Assembly (NCBI GenBank): GCA_022495005.1
Contig: JAGYXB010002076.1
Location: 124,001 to 188,000 of the forward strand
Source of the DNA: Rhyacophila brunnea
Lineage: Eukaryota > Arthropoda > Insecta > Trichoptera > Rhyacophilidae
Length of the DNA: 64,000 nucleotides
Direction of reading: 5' to 3'
Part shown: piece after piece, positions 22,126 through 34,416 of the stretch
Layout: each line of letters opens with the position of its first letter
Position numbering within the stretch: position 1 is the first letter of the stretch
Position numbers and translations under genes: made by a program
The notes under the pieces: model-generated
What the model was told of the DNA's origin: nothing
The model's input: only the letters and a program-made list of their open reading frames with translations
The model's database searches: none

Positions 22126-22330
22126 CGCATCACAAACAATCTAGTTCGTGTGCAGAAACATCAGCCCTCGGTGATTGAAGTAGTCATGAAGAGATGATTT
22201 GCGTGGCTAGTATATGATTTCATCGCCGAGGCCGACCGTTCCTCACCCTGCAGCGGTACTACAAAAGCGATCTAAGCGCTGCAGATCTCGCATGGCGGGA
22301 GGAGAAAAAACGTGGCGATGAACTGAGGAA
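22126..22330 (+). pseudogene. LINE 3'-end fragment, family L1a copy 2
   Basis: CCCTCGGTGATTGAAGTAGT, TGAAGAGATGATTTGCGTGG, then CCTCACCCTGCAGCGGTACT and ACAAAAGCGATCTA parallel the copy at 59.85-60.05 kb in the same order. It is 5'-truncated and frame-broken. Confidence 0.6.
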
Positions 22331-24039
22331 TATGTTTCGATATTGTGTTTGCTTTTAGCATTACAAGTGAAGTAAGTTAGTAAGTAAATAATGGATATTA
22401 AAGAACATATTTTTTAAGTTTCTCTTTAGGTAACAGAAAAGTAATTAGAAGAGCCTGGTACATCGTTGAGGATGGCTGAAGAATACATGATACCCAACTA
22501 TCTAAAATGCTCTTCTACAATATACATAAACAGAAAAGATGGTAGGGAGACCGAGTTTGTGGTTTTTAGACTCTACATATACAGAGGGAGTTATCAAGTG
22601 GCAACATTTTAAGGGAAGCAACCAATACTTACGATAATACTGCTCATTTATTTGTTATTAGTTATTCAGTTTGTACAGTATTTTTGGAATATTTATACAT
22701 TTTACAGATGTGTAAAATATATAAGCATATATTATATAAATTAACTTACAGAATTCAGGAATTTATTAATATCAGTAATCACTAACAAAACACATCATAT
22801 CGACATAATATTATATCGCTAGGTATTGTATAATATACGTATTTAGATAAAACTATACAACGTAAATAACAAAAACGTGCTTGGTTTTTAGACCGTCATC
22901 GAGTTTATATAATATATATATATATATTTTAAGGGTGATATTTACTAAACATTGCTGATAGGTGGTATTTTTTTATATTATTACTGAGGTGTTATCATGA
23001 AAATGCAATCAACACAACAACATTTCGTCAATTTTATATATGTAATTTAGTTAAAATTTATTGAGTATTTTCGAATAGAATAGATAAATAATAATAACGA
23101 AAAATTAAACTATGTGGTTTTTGTAATGTAGCTAAAAACTTAACTAATCACAGAAGGCAGATGATTAATAATCTTAATTTTAAATGTTTTTTTGATATAC
23201 AGATTTAATTACAATTATTGTTCCTATAAAATACCGTATTTCTTGACCATTTTCTTTTTTATTTATAGTCAAAGAGGAAATTAATTTTATCTTGCATTTT
23301 TCCACTAAACTTTATCGTTTCATGTGATTCTATAGTATTTTAATGGCGCTTCCTTGAAAACAATTAAATGAAAATAGAGATATAACTATTAGTTTTTCGG
23401 AAATTTATTCAGAATATAATTTAATTTATTATGTCTGGAACACGATATAAAACATAAAACAGTTGGTAGTTATACTGTTTTATAATTAAAAGAATCAAGA
23501 AACTATTCTTCTGGACTTCTGACTGTGATACGCTGCGTTTATTATACTATAATATATTATATAGAACTTTTCTAGACGCTGCGTTTGCTACGTCGAGCAT
23601 GTGCGACTGGCTACGAAAGTAGATGAGTCTTCAGCTGAGACCGACATCCGATATCCTCCCGCACATATAGCATTCTATCTAGTACGCCTAACTACCGGTT
23701 GATGAAACGCCAGCGGTAAAAGTCTGGGTTTCAATTATTATCTATGATAGATACTTGTACATACAGACTAAAATAAATTAATCAATTTTACCTCAATTTT
23801 ATCGATTTTCAATTAACACAAGTATTTTATGGTGCTAAATACAATTTTGATGGTAATAAAATACTTTGTATTTTTAAATTAGAACCCTAAAAATACGAAG
23901 ATGAGAGGCAATAATTATGATTGAATTATTACATATTATATTTGAGAATTACATAACATAATCATTACAATTTTTCCTTACTTATAATAATAAATCATTG
24001 ATCTAAATCAAAGCTAAAGCTCGAATATTAAAGAAATGG
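22331..24039. other. AT-rich intronic DNA
   Basis: It contains a short AT dinucleotide run at about 22909-22929. A CpG-richer stretch at about 23530-23720 has the word CGCTGCGTTT twice, 60 bases apart, but nothing else recognisable. Confidence 0.4.
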
Positions 24040-24340
24040 ACAATATGAAGATTAAAAGCTTTTGAGATCTAACTGTATCGGCTATCCATGCAGATATCCT
24101 GAGATGATCACATTATCAATGTAAAGAAAACTGCACCTTCGACCATATTTTATGCAATGTGAAGTATTATTTAATCCAACCCATAATGTAGGGAAAGAAT
24201 AAGATATTTTTGGCAAATTAGCTCAGTATCCAAAGGGTTTGGGATCTGATACGACTGGTCTAGGAGAGAAGGTGTACCTACTTCAAGCTAATTGCCAATA
24301 TTATTGATGAATACGGCACCAAAAGAAGAAGAGATATTTA
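24040..24340 (+). pseudogene. Possible LINE C-terminal (Cys-His) fragment
   Basis: CTFDHILCNVKY on the plus strand resembles the C..(T/F).(E/D)H(I/L)L..C motif near the end of Jockey-type reverse-transcriptase polyproteins, and AAAAGAAGAAGAGAT follows at the end. It is weak and in broken frames. Unrelated A+T-rich DNA is the alternative. Confidence 0.25.
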
Positions 24341-26330
24341 GTTACAAGCAATATTCCACGACTATGTCCACATGAAATACGGTAACAAAAAGTTGACAAA
24401 TAAACAGAGTACGAAATTGACTGATTCGTACTTTTATTTCTTTATGTACACATCATCTCATATTTTCACGTGTTCATTATTTTAGAAATATTTACAAAGC
24501 TGTGGAAGATTCAATAATATTGGTTCAATAGTTTTTTAGTAATGCCCGATAAGGAACAGATAGACATACACCACATTTTTATCATTAGTATTAATTGTTT
24601 TTGCACGTCCTTGCTTTTAACTTAGTTATTATAATATAAAGCTACTATTAACGGTTAGACTACAGAGCTATGTGTAAGATATTTCTCATTTATATGGTTA
24701 TTTATTTTTTCGTTGCATTAAATTTCCCCACTGTCAAAAAGTGTGACAAAGTGTTTTGGCGCTCTGTAGCAGGATATAAATTAACTATCAAAAGGTTGTT
24801 AACGACCATAAGGAAGAGAAAAAGTATGCCATAGGAAGGAAACAATGTAATTAACGTTTTTATGCTGTTTTATACAAAAAATACAATACATAATAAATGT
24901 AATCTTGCGTAGATTACTAGAATATAAAAAAGCTATATTTCGAATCGTTAATATGCAACCTTGTATCATTTAATACTTATTTATAGATTGGTAAGTAATA
25001 GAAAAACCATATACTTAGAAGAAAATTGTATTGTCTATATTTAGAAAAAACCTAATAATACAAATCGTCGTCTTACTATACAAACATTTTATGTCTGTTT
25101 AAGAAAATAAGTTCAGGAGAGAGTTAAAACGTATTATTTATTACAATTCTTTAAAAATATTTTTTTTTTAATTTATGATTTATACTTATTAAAAAAGAGT
25201 GCACTTTAAATAATATCTAAGAAAAACTTTTATATTTATAAAAGAATTGTAATTAACAACACGTTTTAACCCTGCCCTAAACTTTTTCTAAAACAGAAAT
25301 AGAAGGTTTGCATAGTAAGCCGACGAAATACAAGAGGTGATTTTATGACCCAGCGAGAATCCAAACTCCTTCAAATAACAAGGGTTTGGAACGTGATAAT
25401 AATGTTGTAAACAATCCACACTACTTTGTATCAAGATGATAGATTCCCCTTGAGTGAGAGTGTGTTTAGTGGACTTGTAATTTCTTTAAATAACGTTTGT
25501 TTACTTATTTCACTCAGTCTACTTTCACGTAGTGTTTTATGATTTTGTTTCTTCTTAAAATATTCCTGATTAAACCACATATTGTGTTTTTTTCTGTGTT
25601 TGTTTCCTGGAATTAAGAAGGCTTAACAATATTTGCTAGTATTTAAAAAGGAGAATTATTAAACTACAGATATTATATAATATGCAAATAAGACTACTTC
25701 GGTTGACAATAACATTTTATAGTTACTTAGGTATTTGAATCAAACAGTAACTTTTTAATATGAAATCTATAACACTATTATCGCATTATTAGCTTCTTAT
25801 TAAGCATTTATTACTTTTTATTCTGGTGATGCTAGTTTACAGTAACCTATTATGTCAATTTTCGAAGACTCGTAGTATCTGCATACTGAACATCGGGATT
25901 TTTCAAAACTACAAATAATACAACAGCACTCAATTACATAAAATAAATTATTATCAAGACATTAATTAGACGTCAAATAATATATTTATTAATTTGGTTT
26001 CTCTTTTTCAATGTGTTTAGTTGAAACTGGAATATTTAATTATTTAATAGATGACCAATTTAGTGGCGGCTATCAATTGTGAAAAATACGCTGCCAAATT
26101 TTGAACAAAACTCTAGCAAAGTGAAGTGCCACAGAGTATTCTGTGTCTCATGTCTATCGGACTTCGGCGAGTCGGGAATAAGACATTTTTACTTATAGGT
26201 ACTTTAATTTTTGTACTAAAAACATAGATAAAAAATAAATCATAAATAACCCTGTCTTAGAATTGCCTCGAAAGGTTAAGACATAATTTGCTGCATTATT
26301 GTATCTCAATGCCCAACGTCCGAGACGAAT
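24341..26330. other. AT-rich intronic DNA, nothing recognised
   Basis: No exon, RNA gene or paired repeat end found. Confidence 0.45.
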
Positions 26331-26525
26331 TTCCTCCAATTGACAATGGGCGACTATGTCAAGCCATGTGGCGACACACTACACGCTCTAACCGCGACAC
26401 TCGAGTACGACACCGGGCCGCTATGACACCGGGATACGGCGACACTGCGTCACCTTGTCAACCGACCAATATCAAAACGTCGACCTTTATCAACGAGTGT
26501 CGCCCTTCCTGCCCACTGAAGATAG
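26331..26525. repeat. GC-rich patch with repeated CGACAC words
   Basis: In about 200 bases the word CGACAC appears at least four times on the plus strand (GGCGACACAC, CGCGACACTCG, ACGACACCGG, GGCGACACTG) and once inverted (GTGTCGCC). A 97-codon plus frame spans it but has no known family. Composition differs sharply from the surroundings; I suspect a fragment of a mobile element. Confidence 0.3.
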
Positions 26526-26581
26526 ATACCACTTGTGATAAGAATTCTCTTTTCTCGAAAATGTTTTTCATAATAATCTAA

Positions 26582-28222
26582 AGTAGGCAGCTGTAAGAAA
26601 TAAGTAAAATAAATTAATAACCATCAAAACGTGCCAAAAAATATATTTACTAAGCCTATTTTGCAAAGAATGATAAACAGAGGAAAAGTCATAAATTAGT
26701 AGTTATTAAGTAGTACCACCAAACAAGCTCTAAACAATGGCTATTTATCCAATATGGTGAGAAGTCGCATATTACTTGGCTAAAAAAGGTGTCTGTGATC
26801 AGTGCTTCATATCATGCCAACAACTCAATAATTTATGTGAATTTATTTAAAAATACAAAAATTACTAAAGCACGGAATGTGTACCTTTGATATATCATGC
26901 TGGATACGTTGGGTTCCGCAAAATATCATTTGAAAAACGCTATTGTAAAGCATCATGCTGTCTTTAAACTGAACATTAGGAAGAGGACGCCCTCAGATAT
27001 TGTGGCCAGTATTTGTAGTTACTTGCTTTTTTTAGCACCCATTCGGACAAAACTATTATCTTGGATCAGACATAATATTGATTGTGTTCTAACTACATAA
27101 TACATCCTGGAGAGAAGTAAAAAGGACCATTATTAAAGTACCGTTACGAAAAATCAACATCTCAGTTAGGTCTTTGCAGGGCCATTTATGATAAAAGTAT
27201 TCTAGATGGTGATGAATTTCTGCAACTTGGCGTAAGCAAGTAAAACAATGAATATTGAGGTTTATAACTCATACAACCGATATACAAATTTAAAATATCT
27301 CTGTTACAACTGGACTTATTTGGAATATTCAAATCATTATGTCTAGACACCCATAGTGGTATAATCTGATCTAATTCTACCTCTGGAATAATTATTAGGT
27401 TTTTTTTAATGTGTAATTGATCCAAAGCAAAGATAAAACAGGTTGAGTGAATACCTCATAAATATTTTCCTCTAGATAGACTACGTGTTATGACAACTAA
27501 TATTTAATCTAACTTTACTAACCACATCTGAATTTTTACAAAAGTCCCGTAAATAAATTTATTAAGAAACTTGTATTACATAATATTAAACACGTATCTT
27601 CAGCAGCTGTCTATGTTTTTGACTGCCTTATCTTTCACAGCATATACAAATATGGCATATGTAAATATCAAAGTTTCAAATCCCAATAAAATTTTATGGT
27701 AACATTTTAGTACGATAACCCAGAAATGTTAACCTATCGACAGAATCATTTCGTGAAACGTACCCTATTGCAGAAGTACTAGTTAAACTTTCACCCGGTC
27801 CACACGTCTACGGCGGCCTACGACCTTATCTCTCTGCGACACAATTGAAACATAGATTTCGATGTAGTTGTGTTAGTGTTAGTGTAAGTGAGGTCGTAAT
27901 GTATACAACACAACCTCATATACGCATATCAAAGTTCTAACCCACAAAAAGTCATTTAAACATTATATTATACTACTTTTTACCTATTATATTGTCGCGT
28001 ATGGTGACGGTAACAACGATATCAATATTAGCGAATAGTAATAATAGCGTACTAATAGTCGTAGAGACAATTTTTAATATTTTACAAAAAAAAAATAAGT
28101 AAAAGATAATATTATTATCGGTTTCATCATATTTTTTCACTAACTTGGTACTGTCTCAAAAATTGTTATTAATTCGTCGCGGTTATCTCATCCTTAGAGA
28201 TAGCATTACTGATTGAAAATAT
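26582..28222. other. Intronic DNA, no recognised feature
   Basis: Short frames at 26897-27100 (plus) and 27186-27425 (minus) have no motif. A small CpG-containing stretch at about 27790-27850 includes tandem TTAGTG/TAAGTG units. Confidence 0.4.
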
Positions 28223-28307
28223 CAATACCAGTATTTTGGTATTCCTCACTGAATACCGGTATTTATTTTGTTAAAACATATAGGGAAAAAAACACAACAC
28301 ATTCATA

Positions 28308-28719
28308 TTACAACGTTTTTCTTAGCTCGTATTCTTATTTGTTCGGTGGTTCTTTGTCCGGTACAAATCTTGCACTCGATTTTTAACTAACTTCCCAACT
28401 AGCTCGACTTTCAGAATATATCAGAACACGATGCCAATGCATTTGTAATACTTTTAACCATCTTTAAGTAGAATTGAATTAATTTTCAGTTAATTCTGTT
28501 TTGTATGAAAACTTATTTCGACACCGTTATTGGTTGCTAGGGATCTGGGATCCTAGCAACTAAATTATTAATATATACCTGCGTTAGTATGGAAATCAAT
28601 ATGACATGTCAAGTACATTTTTTTTGATCGTTTAAGCTAGTCAAGTCAAGTTTATATAGTTTAACAGAATTTAAAAACGTTGTAAATCAAAAGTTATTTT
28701 TATCTTGTAATAATTTTAT
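28308..28719 (+). repeat. Copy 3 of the ~430-bp dispersed repeat family
   Basis: It starts TTACAACGTTTTTCTTAGCT and carries the inverted motif TTTAAAAACGTTGTA at 28669-28683. Shared blocks: TTAACTAACTTCCCAACTAG, ATATATCAGAACACGATGCC, TTATTGGTTGCTAGG, GATCGTTTAAGCTAGTCAAG. It is missing about 30 bases in the middle relative to copies 1 and 2. Confidence 0.8.
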
Positions 28720-28950
28720 ACCAAACTTATCGAAGTGCTTACATAATATTATTATCCTAGGATTTAATAAATATGTACTGATAGATATATAGTAGTTATG
28801 TGATAGAACTACTAATTTTGAAAGTATATATAAGTCTGTATGTTTTTTAAGCTGAACAAGTAGGTATTGTAATACATCTGAAATGCCAATCAGTCTCACT
28901 AAATCTTTAATTGTTAAATTAATGGATCAATGGTGTATTCGATCAAGTCC

Positions 28951-29910
28951 TTAAGGGAGGACATGCTCAGCGTAGGTTAAACTGGAGTTTTTATTCTATT
29001 TTCAAAGCATGATCCTGGACATTCCTTAAACGTTGTAGATAATCTATTTATATAATTTTGAAGCCTTATTATCCTTTATCTTTATTAAATTTTAAACATG
29101 TGATGACTGTATAAAGTATTTTTATTACATAAAATAGTATTCTTTTAAACCTCTCGCTCTAATGTTTTAGAATATAGTCATATTTCAGTACTTAAACAAT
29201 GTGCAGTGGTGTTAAGATTTTTTATATTTATTAATTTTGAACGCATTTATAAAACTTTCAGTATAATATATGTCGACATTATTATAGTGAAATATTTACG
29301 ATAAAAAAATATATTGATAATCTCTGTGATCCCAAATTTGACAAGAATTAGGCATTTTATTATTAAAAAAATGGGTAAGATTAACACATTTGAAGATAAT
29401 TCTAAAGATACTAATTATAAACTATGTCTTTGACCATTCAAGTGTGATAGACATCCTACGAATAATGATTGCTTTATAATAATTATTGACCTAAGAATAA
29501 GGTAGTCTTTTTTTGAAATACGCCATTTCTTTTTGCATTCCCCAGTGGTTAAGCTACAACATACGGCTGTAGCCATAAATTGACAAACTAAAACTAAAGT
29601 AGGGAGTAAGAACATGTTAACGCGCGTGTTTGAACATGTACCTAACCGATTTTTTTTAAACGGTTCACATGGACGTACTGAAATATGACTATATTCTAAA
29701 ACATTAGAGCGAGAGGTTTAAAAGAATACTATTTTATGTAATAAAAATACTTTATGCTGTCATCAAATGTTTAAAATAAATATAAAGGATAATAAGGCTT
29801 CAAAATTATATAAATAGATTATCTACAACGTTTAAAGAATGTCCAGGATCATGCTTTGAAAATAGAATAAAAGCTCCATTTTGACCCACGCTGAGCACGT
29901 CCGCCCTTAA
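28951..29910. mobile_element. TTAA-bounded foldback element, ~240-bp arms
   Basis: The left arm 28951-29191 starts TTAAGGGAGGACATGCTCAG; the right arm 29675-29910 is its near-perfect reverse complement and ends CTGAGCACGTCCGCCCTTAA. Arms match over about 240 bp, including TTTCAAAGCATGATCCTGGA and CTCTCGCTCTAATGTTTTAG. The 480-bp centre has no transposase; a 66-codon minus-strand frame there has no motif. TTAA at both ends suggests piggyBac-type target choice. Confidence 0.88.
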
Positions 29911-30650
29911 ATAAAAAGTACAGAGTAGCGTACGCATTAAGAATATTTGCATTTTGGCAGCACAGAACGTCTACTCAATTTAATAGGCAATAACGCAAAA
30001 AGTAATGAAAAACAACATTACAATCGTTATCGAAAAAGTAAACTTGTCTACTTCTCTCTTTTCTACTCTCTACCAAAAATACCGATTTCTTTGATATTTA
30101 AAACTAGTATTTCGGTATCGATAAATACTGGGATCCCGGTTTTGAAATAACGGTATTGCAATCTTTACACATGTAGGTATCTTCTAAATATTTTATACAT
30201 ACATTTTTTTGTACATAAATACTTGGGCATTACAGAAGCGTAACAAGGAAATTTAACGCAAGGGGCCGTAACGAAAAATCCACCCATTACGTAATACAAA
30301 ATAAACATATGCACATTTACTACCATACTATAAATCCTAAATTTGAATGTGTATATAAATTAAGACTAAAAATGTGATCAACATCGATATATATATATGA
30401 TTATATTGTTAATCCATATCGTAATATAATATATTTAATATTGTATAAACATATCTTTTAAAGATAATCGATATAAAAAGAGTTGCGCCGTAGGCGATTT
30501 TGTTACAATAAAATATGTATTATTATTATAAACATAAGAGGGTTCGTTTCCTTATAATTGGGTAATTTTAGAATGATCTCTAATACAGTTGTAATTTTCC
30601 ATAATTATTATAAGGTCTAACGCAAACATTGTTCTAAGGGCGCAAAGACT

Positions 30651-30877
30651 CAAATGAACCGATTAAGTTGTTTGAAGCGATGGATCTAGAGCTTTGTATA
30701 AAGTTAATGAAGGAAACCCTATAAGCATTTGGCCCTACTATACCGCTCCCGGACAAGATGGGTGAATTGCGTCAATATAGACTCAGAGAGGCTGAGTGTG
30801 ATGAACGGGAGAGAGAGGAAAAGCTCGAGATAGAGATTTCTGGAGAATGTTTTTGCAGTCGGCTATGTATCTGAATG
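30651..30877 (+). pseudogene. Short charged frame with one internal stop
   Basis: The plus strand reads SNEPIKLFEAMDLELCIKLM, KETL, a stop, then PDKMGELRQYRLREAECDE and REREEKLEIEISGE. The Glu/Arg-rich helical character and lower A+T content resemble the gag or linker region of retroelements, but I recognise no family. It is probably a decayed element rather than an exon, since it lies on the opposite strand to the gene and is broken. Confidence 0.3.
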
Positions 30878-31149
30878 GTGCATAATGCCAGATTAAGTAA
30901 ATACTAGTAACATCAAATTATTCTGACTTGCAGATAATAAATTGAAGATCGTGCTAATTGTATCGGATTTCCGTAAGATGTTAGTAATGACTGTTTTATC
31001 TTACTATCTCAATCGTTTTGTTTCATGAATATTTTTATTATTATAAATAATTTCAACCGGAAGTTCACCAACTAACTAAAATAAACTTTAACTGAGTAAT
31101 TATACGCTGAAATCTAAATGTAATTTGAATATATCTTAACCTTATTTCA

Positions 31150-31340
31150 GAAAAACCTCTGCAACAATAACCGTAATTTTCCGATCTCTGGTTACCGTCA
31201 TATTCAGTAGAATATTATATTGTGCATGGCAGGGCGTAATTTTCCACCGTCAAAAAGTTTCCGAGCTTTAATTAATGCGCCGGCTCACGGCGGAGCTTTT
31301 TTTACGACCAATAAGCTTTATTGCAGGGTTAAGTGGTAAC
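31150..31340. promoter_or_regulatory. Candidate conserved non-coding element
   Basis: The segment holds GAGCTTTAATTAATGCGCCG, then GCTCACGGCGGAGC, with CpGs kept and a TAATTA homeodomain core. It has no coding frame, no paired repeat ends and no second copy here. An enhancer or other constrained element inside the neuronal gene is plausible but unproven. Confidence 0.35.
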
Positions 31341-32009
31341 CCGTGAATAATAACCTTAAATATTTGTAACTCTGTGATATTACACCTATATTACACCAGA
31401 AAATCTGATTCAATTCAATATTCGAAGACGATATTATATAACACATCAGGCAGTTTTGAGTATTACTCAAATTCGGGGTCTAGGACGATTCGACAACTAC
31501 GCGCTACGCAATTGAACGAAATTAGAAAATAAATAGACTTTTGTGAATTATAGATACTAGGTTTAGTCGAGTTGAATTTAACTGCGATATATTGATCTTA
31601 TTGAAAGAACACCGAATACTAAAGGTATTAAATAGATACCCCAGCGGAAACGACTTAAAGACTGCCCCCAAAAGAGCTAAATAGACTGTGTGATCGAAGA
31701 GTTGGATAATATGGTTAAACTAAAATTATTGAATAATCACAGCTGAATATGATATTGATTATATATATATAATTTAAAAACATCTCATGCATAATATAGA
31801 TACATACGCACTAGCAAAAATCCATTTCAGAAAAAAAATACGACTCCCGACTAAACAACCTGTAACCGCTGGATTTGTAACAGTGTGCTTTTCTAATTAA
31901 GTTATGGGCATCCTACTTAATTACGACGATTTAACTAGTAGTTCTTAGATGAAGTTCTTATCAAATTACGTTAATAACGTTGGATTTTGTATATTAAGTG
32001 GGTATATTC

Positions 32010-32095
32010 ATGAGATGTTTTCAAATTATGTGCGTTAATGTATTAAAGAATGTTACATTCTCCAATCTTGTGAATTAATTGTTGAATATTTTGTA
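32010..32095 (+). repeat. 3'-end fragment of SINE family B
   Basis: GATGTTTTCAAATTATGTGC, AAGAATGTTACATTCTCC and AATCTTGTGAATTAATTG follow the tail order of the family B copies at 8430, 9312 and 52030. Confidence 0.55.
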
Positions 32096-32879
32096 TATGA
32101 TAGTGAATACGATATTATAAACAAGAAAATGCTCAGATTATAGTAAAAGTACATTTTTCAATTATGTCTTCTGAAAAAAATATTATTAATTATTATAATC
32201 ATTTGAAATAAATAAAATTGTTGTGTATGAATTTGGGAGCAAGTAAAGAATGACGGAATATTATGACCACTAAATATATAAAGAAATTAGACAATAAAAT
32301 GTTGTCTAGATCATCAGAATTAACCGATCGCACATACAAACTCGTCTCGACTACAACAAAAAATGTCAAGTTTGTCGATGTGATTTAATTGCAATCAAAA
32401 AACACTTGTCACTTACTCACTTACTCTGCTGTCGCAACAAATTTCACTCGACATTGGTAACACAGAAAATGTATCGTGTCTAGCCTTTCGTTTCGACTCA
32501 AAATAATATAGACATACCGCGGTTTCGGCTAGCCATGTAGTATCATCACTCTTGCGTTATTGATTTATGACCGTATTCCAGTTTAGGCGATATTGTAGGT
32601 GCGACTCGGTAGTCAGAATGGTTACGTCATATCGAACAGGAAAACAAGTTCTTGAAGCGAAAATATATGAGGAAATGAGGGTACACATTACGCAAATAAT
32701 AGAGGTAGTGAATTAGAAAAAAACTGCGAATGAGACATCGGAATGGCAAAGGATTCTTGGGGAGACCAGAGTCCGATAGGACCTGTACCGCCGCGGGTGG
32801 TATAAGTATTATTATATTGCAATTATAAAATTTCTATTTATTTAATGTGATTAAGTCTACATTCGTAGATTTATTAATT

Positions 32880-33180
32880 GTCAATATATTACGTAAAGCC
32901 AAGTTGCGTCCTTCGGTGTGATATGGCATTTATTGGGGTGCGTTTTGAGCGGAACAGAAAATTTGTATGAGCTTTAAATGAGCCATTGGTTAATCATTTT
33001 TTAGGGTTATGCCTGTGGTCGTATGCGTAATTGGTATAATTTATTTATGTGCCTGTCATACGGGGGTCGTATTATTTCGTTTGTTACTTATTGCAAGCAA
33101 TTTAGTTTGGAATGATACTTACAACGTCAGATTTAATCTGATATAATGAGGGAATAGTTTATGTATAATTGGTTGATTTT
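32880..33180. promoter_or_regulatory. Candidate conserved non-coding element
   Basis: About 300 bases have lower A+T content and kept CpGs (GTGCGTTTTGAGCGGAACAG, TCATACGGGGGTCGTATT), homeodomain-like TTGGTTAATCATT and TGCGTAATTGG, and a TTATTGCAAGCAATTTAG word. There is no coding frame or repeat structure. An enhancer role is inferred from composition only. Confidence 0.35.
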
Positions 33181-33983
33181 TATGTTAACGTCACATACAT
33201 GATTTATAAACGAGGCCGTGGTTAAAGACAGTTACAAATTGTTCGAAGTTTTATTTAAAAAATTTTGACGCATGTAATTTAAAAGATAACATTTATAAAC
33301 TCTTTAAATGGTTTCATTAATTTAATAGTGTTTTTTTATAATCTATATAATTTGTTACTATACAACCATGTATGTACATATAGGTAACTTAAATGAAATC
33401 TACAGGTTTAAGTATCAGTTTTTTTAATTATTTAAAAAACAGAAGTAAAATCCGTAAGTGTTCAATGAAATCGCTATTAAGATTTACAAAAATATTTATT
33501 AAATTTTAATTAATATATTTTATAAAATAAATAACTTGTGAAACCTCAAAAGCATACCTGTTCAGTTTTTAATTAAAAATACTCAATGTAAATTATTATA
33601 TGCTATGTACCATATCGAGGGTTACCGTCTATACACTATGTATAACGATATTAAAACTAATAATTTTATTGGCAATCCTTATGCCACCTGTGAATAAATT
33701 ATGTTAATTATGTTATTACTTTGACTTAGAATATGGTGGCCATTATTGACGAAATTCAAAAAATCCTCAAAAAATGTTGTTATTGTGAAAGATAGGCATG
33801 TGAGTCGGTTATTTTGTAATTAATCTCATCCGCCAAACAAATAGCATATTATTTTTGAAGCCTACTCTGTCCACAATTGGTTCTAGAGTCCTGCTAGGTA
33901 TGTTTCTGAGGCTTTTCCAAGATATACATAACACGTACGCCTTGACGACGTTTATAATTCAGTTTCTTTGGAGGTATTGGTGT

Positions 33984-34416
33984 ATGGTGGTGGTGGTGGT
34001 AGATGAATAGTTATCGTTGCTTGGTAGTTGAGATGAGGGTTTATTGGTTGATATAAGAATACACTGAACGGAATAATAAGGATGATGACGTGATATTATA
34101 ATCATGAGGTAATTATGTACTTATTTCAGATCGATATGTTCAAGAGATTAATTATAAGAATGCACTAAGAGATGTGATTCGAGTAGATTAACGGATGTAG
34201 GTACTATGTCGAGTGAAGAAATCGATGAGTGGAGTGTATATTTATAGATTGTTCTTCTTTTTATATTAATGCAGTACATATATTACCATAGATATTGTCG
34301 TAATTCTCAATCAAAACAAATATTACTGGTCTAGTTATGATCGAGGAAATGCTGATAATTATTATTGCTAATGTTCTGTTTTAATAACAAAACCTATATA
34401 TTATCAAGTGTGTCAC
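33984..34416 (-). repeat. LTR-like dispersed repeat, copy 1 (minus)
   Basis: Read on the minus strand the order is GTGACACACTT, CAGCATTTCCTCGATCATAA, CTAGACCAG, ACGACAATATCTATGGTAAT, GTACTGCATTAATATAAA, ACTCGACATAGTACC, AATAAACCCTCATCTCAAC, ACCAAGCAACG. The copies at 41050 and 42976 share this order. A TATA-like word followed about 250 bases later by AATAAA is how an LTR is built. Near its 3' end is a (CCA)n run. Confidence 0.6.

Larger units (their letters stand above)
28223..30158. repeat. Possible outer element with CAATACC...GGTATTG ends, hosting nested insertions
   Basis: CAATACCAGTATTTTGG at the left and, inward from the right, CAATACCGTTATTTCAAAA are similar, and both are followed by further GGTATT/ACCGG words. 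Between them lie the dispersed repeat at 28308-28719 and the TTAA foldback at 28951-29910. No clear target duplication was found, so the boundaries are tentative. Confidence 0.35.

Noticed and set aside
26288..26581. 97-codon plus-strand frame as a gene
   Set aside because: No family motif; much of it is made of repeated CGACAC words read as Arg/His/Asp.
32640..32810. LINE fragment around a GGAATGGCAAAGGATTCTTG word
   Set aside because: Only a few codons resemble the reverse-transcriptase tail; too short and ambiguous to support.
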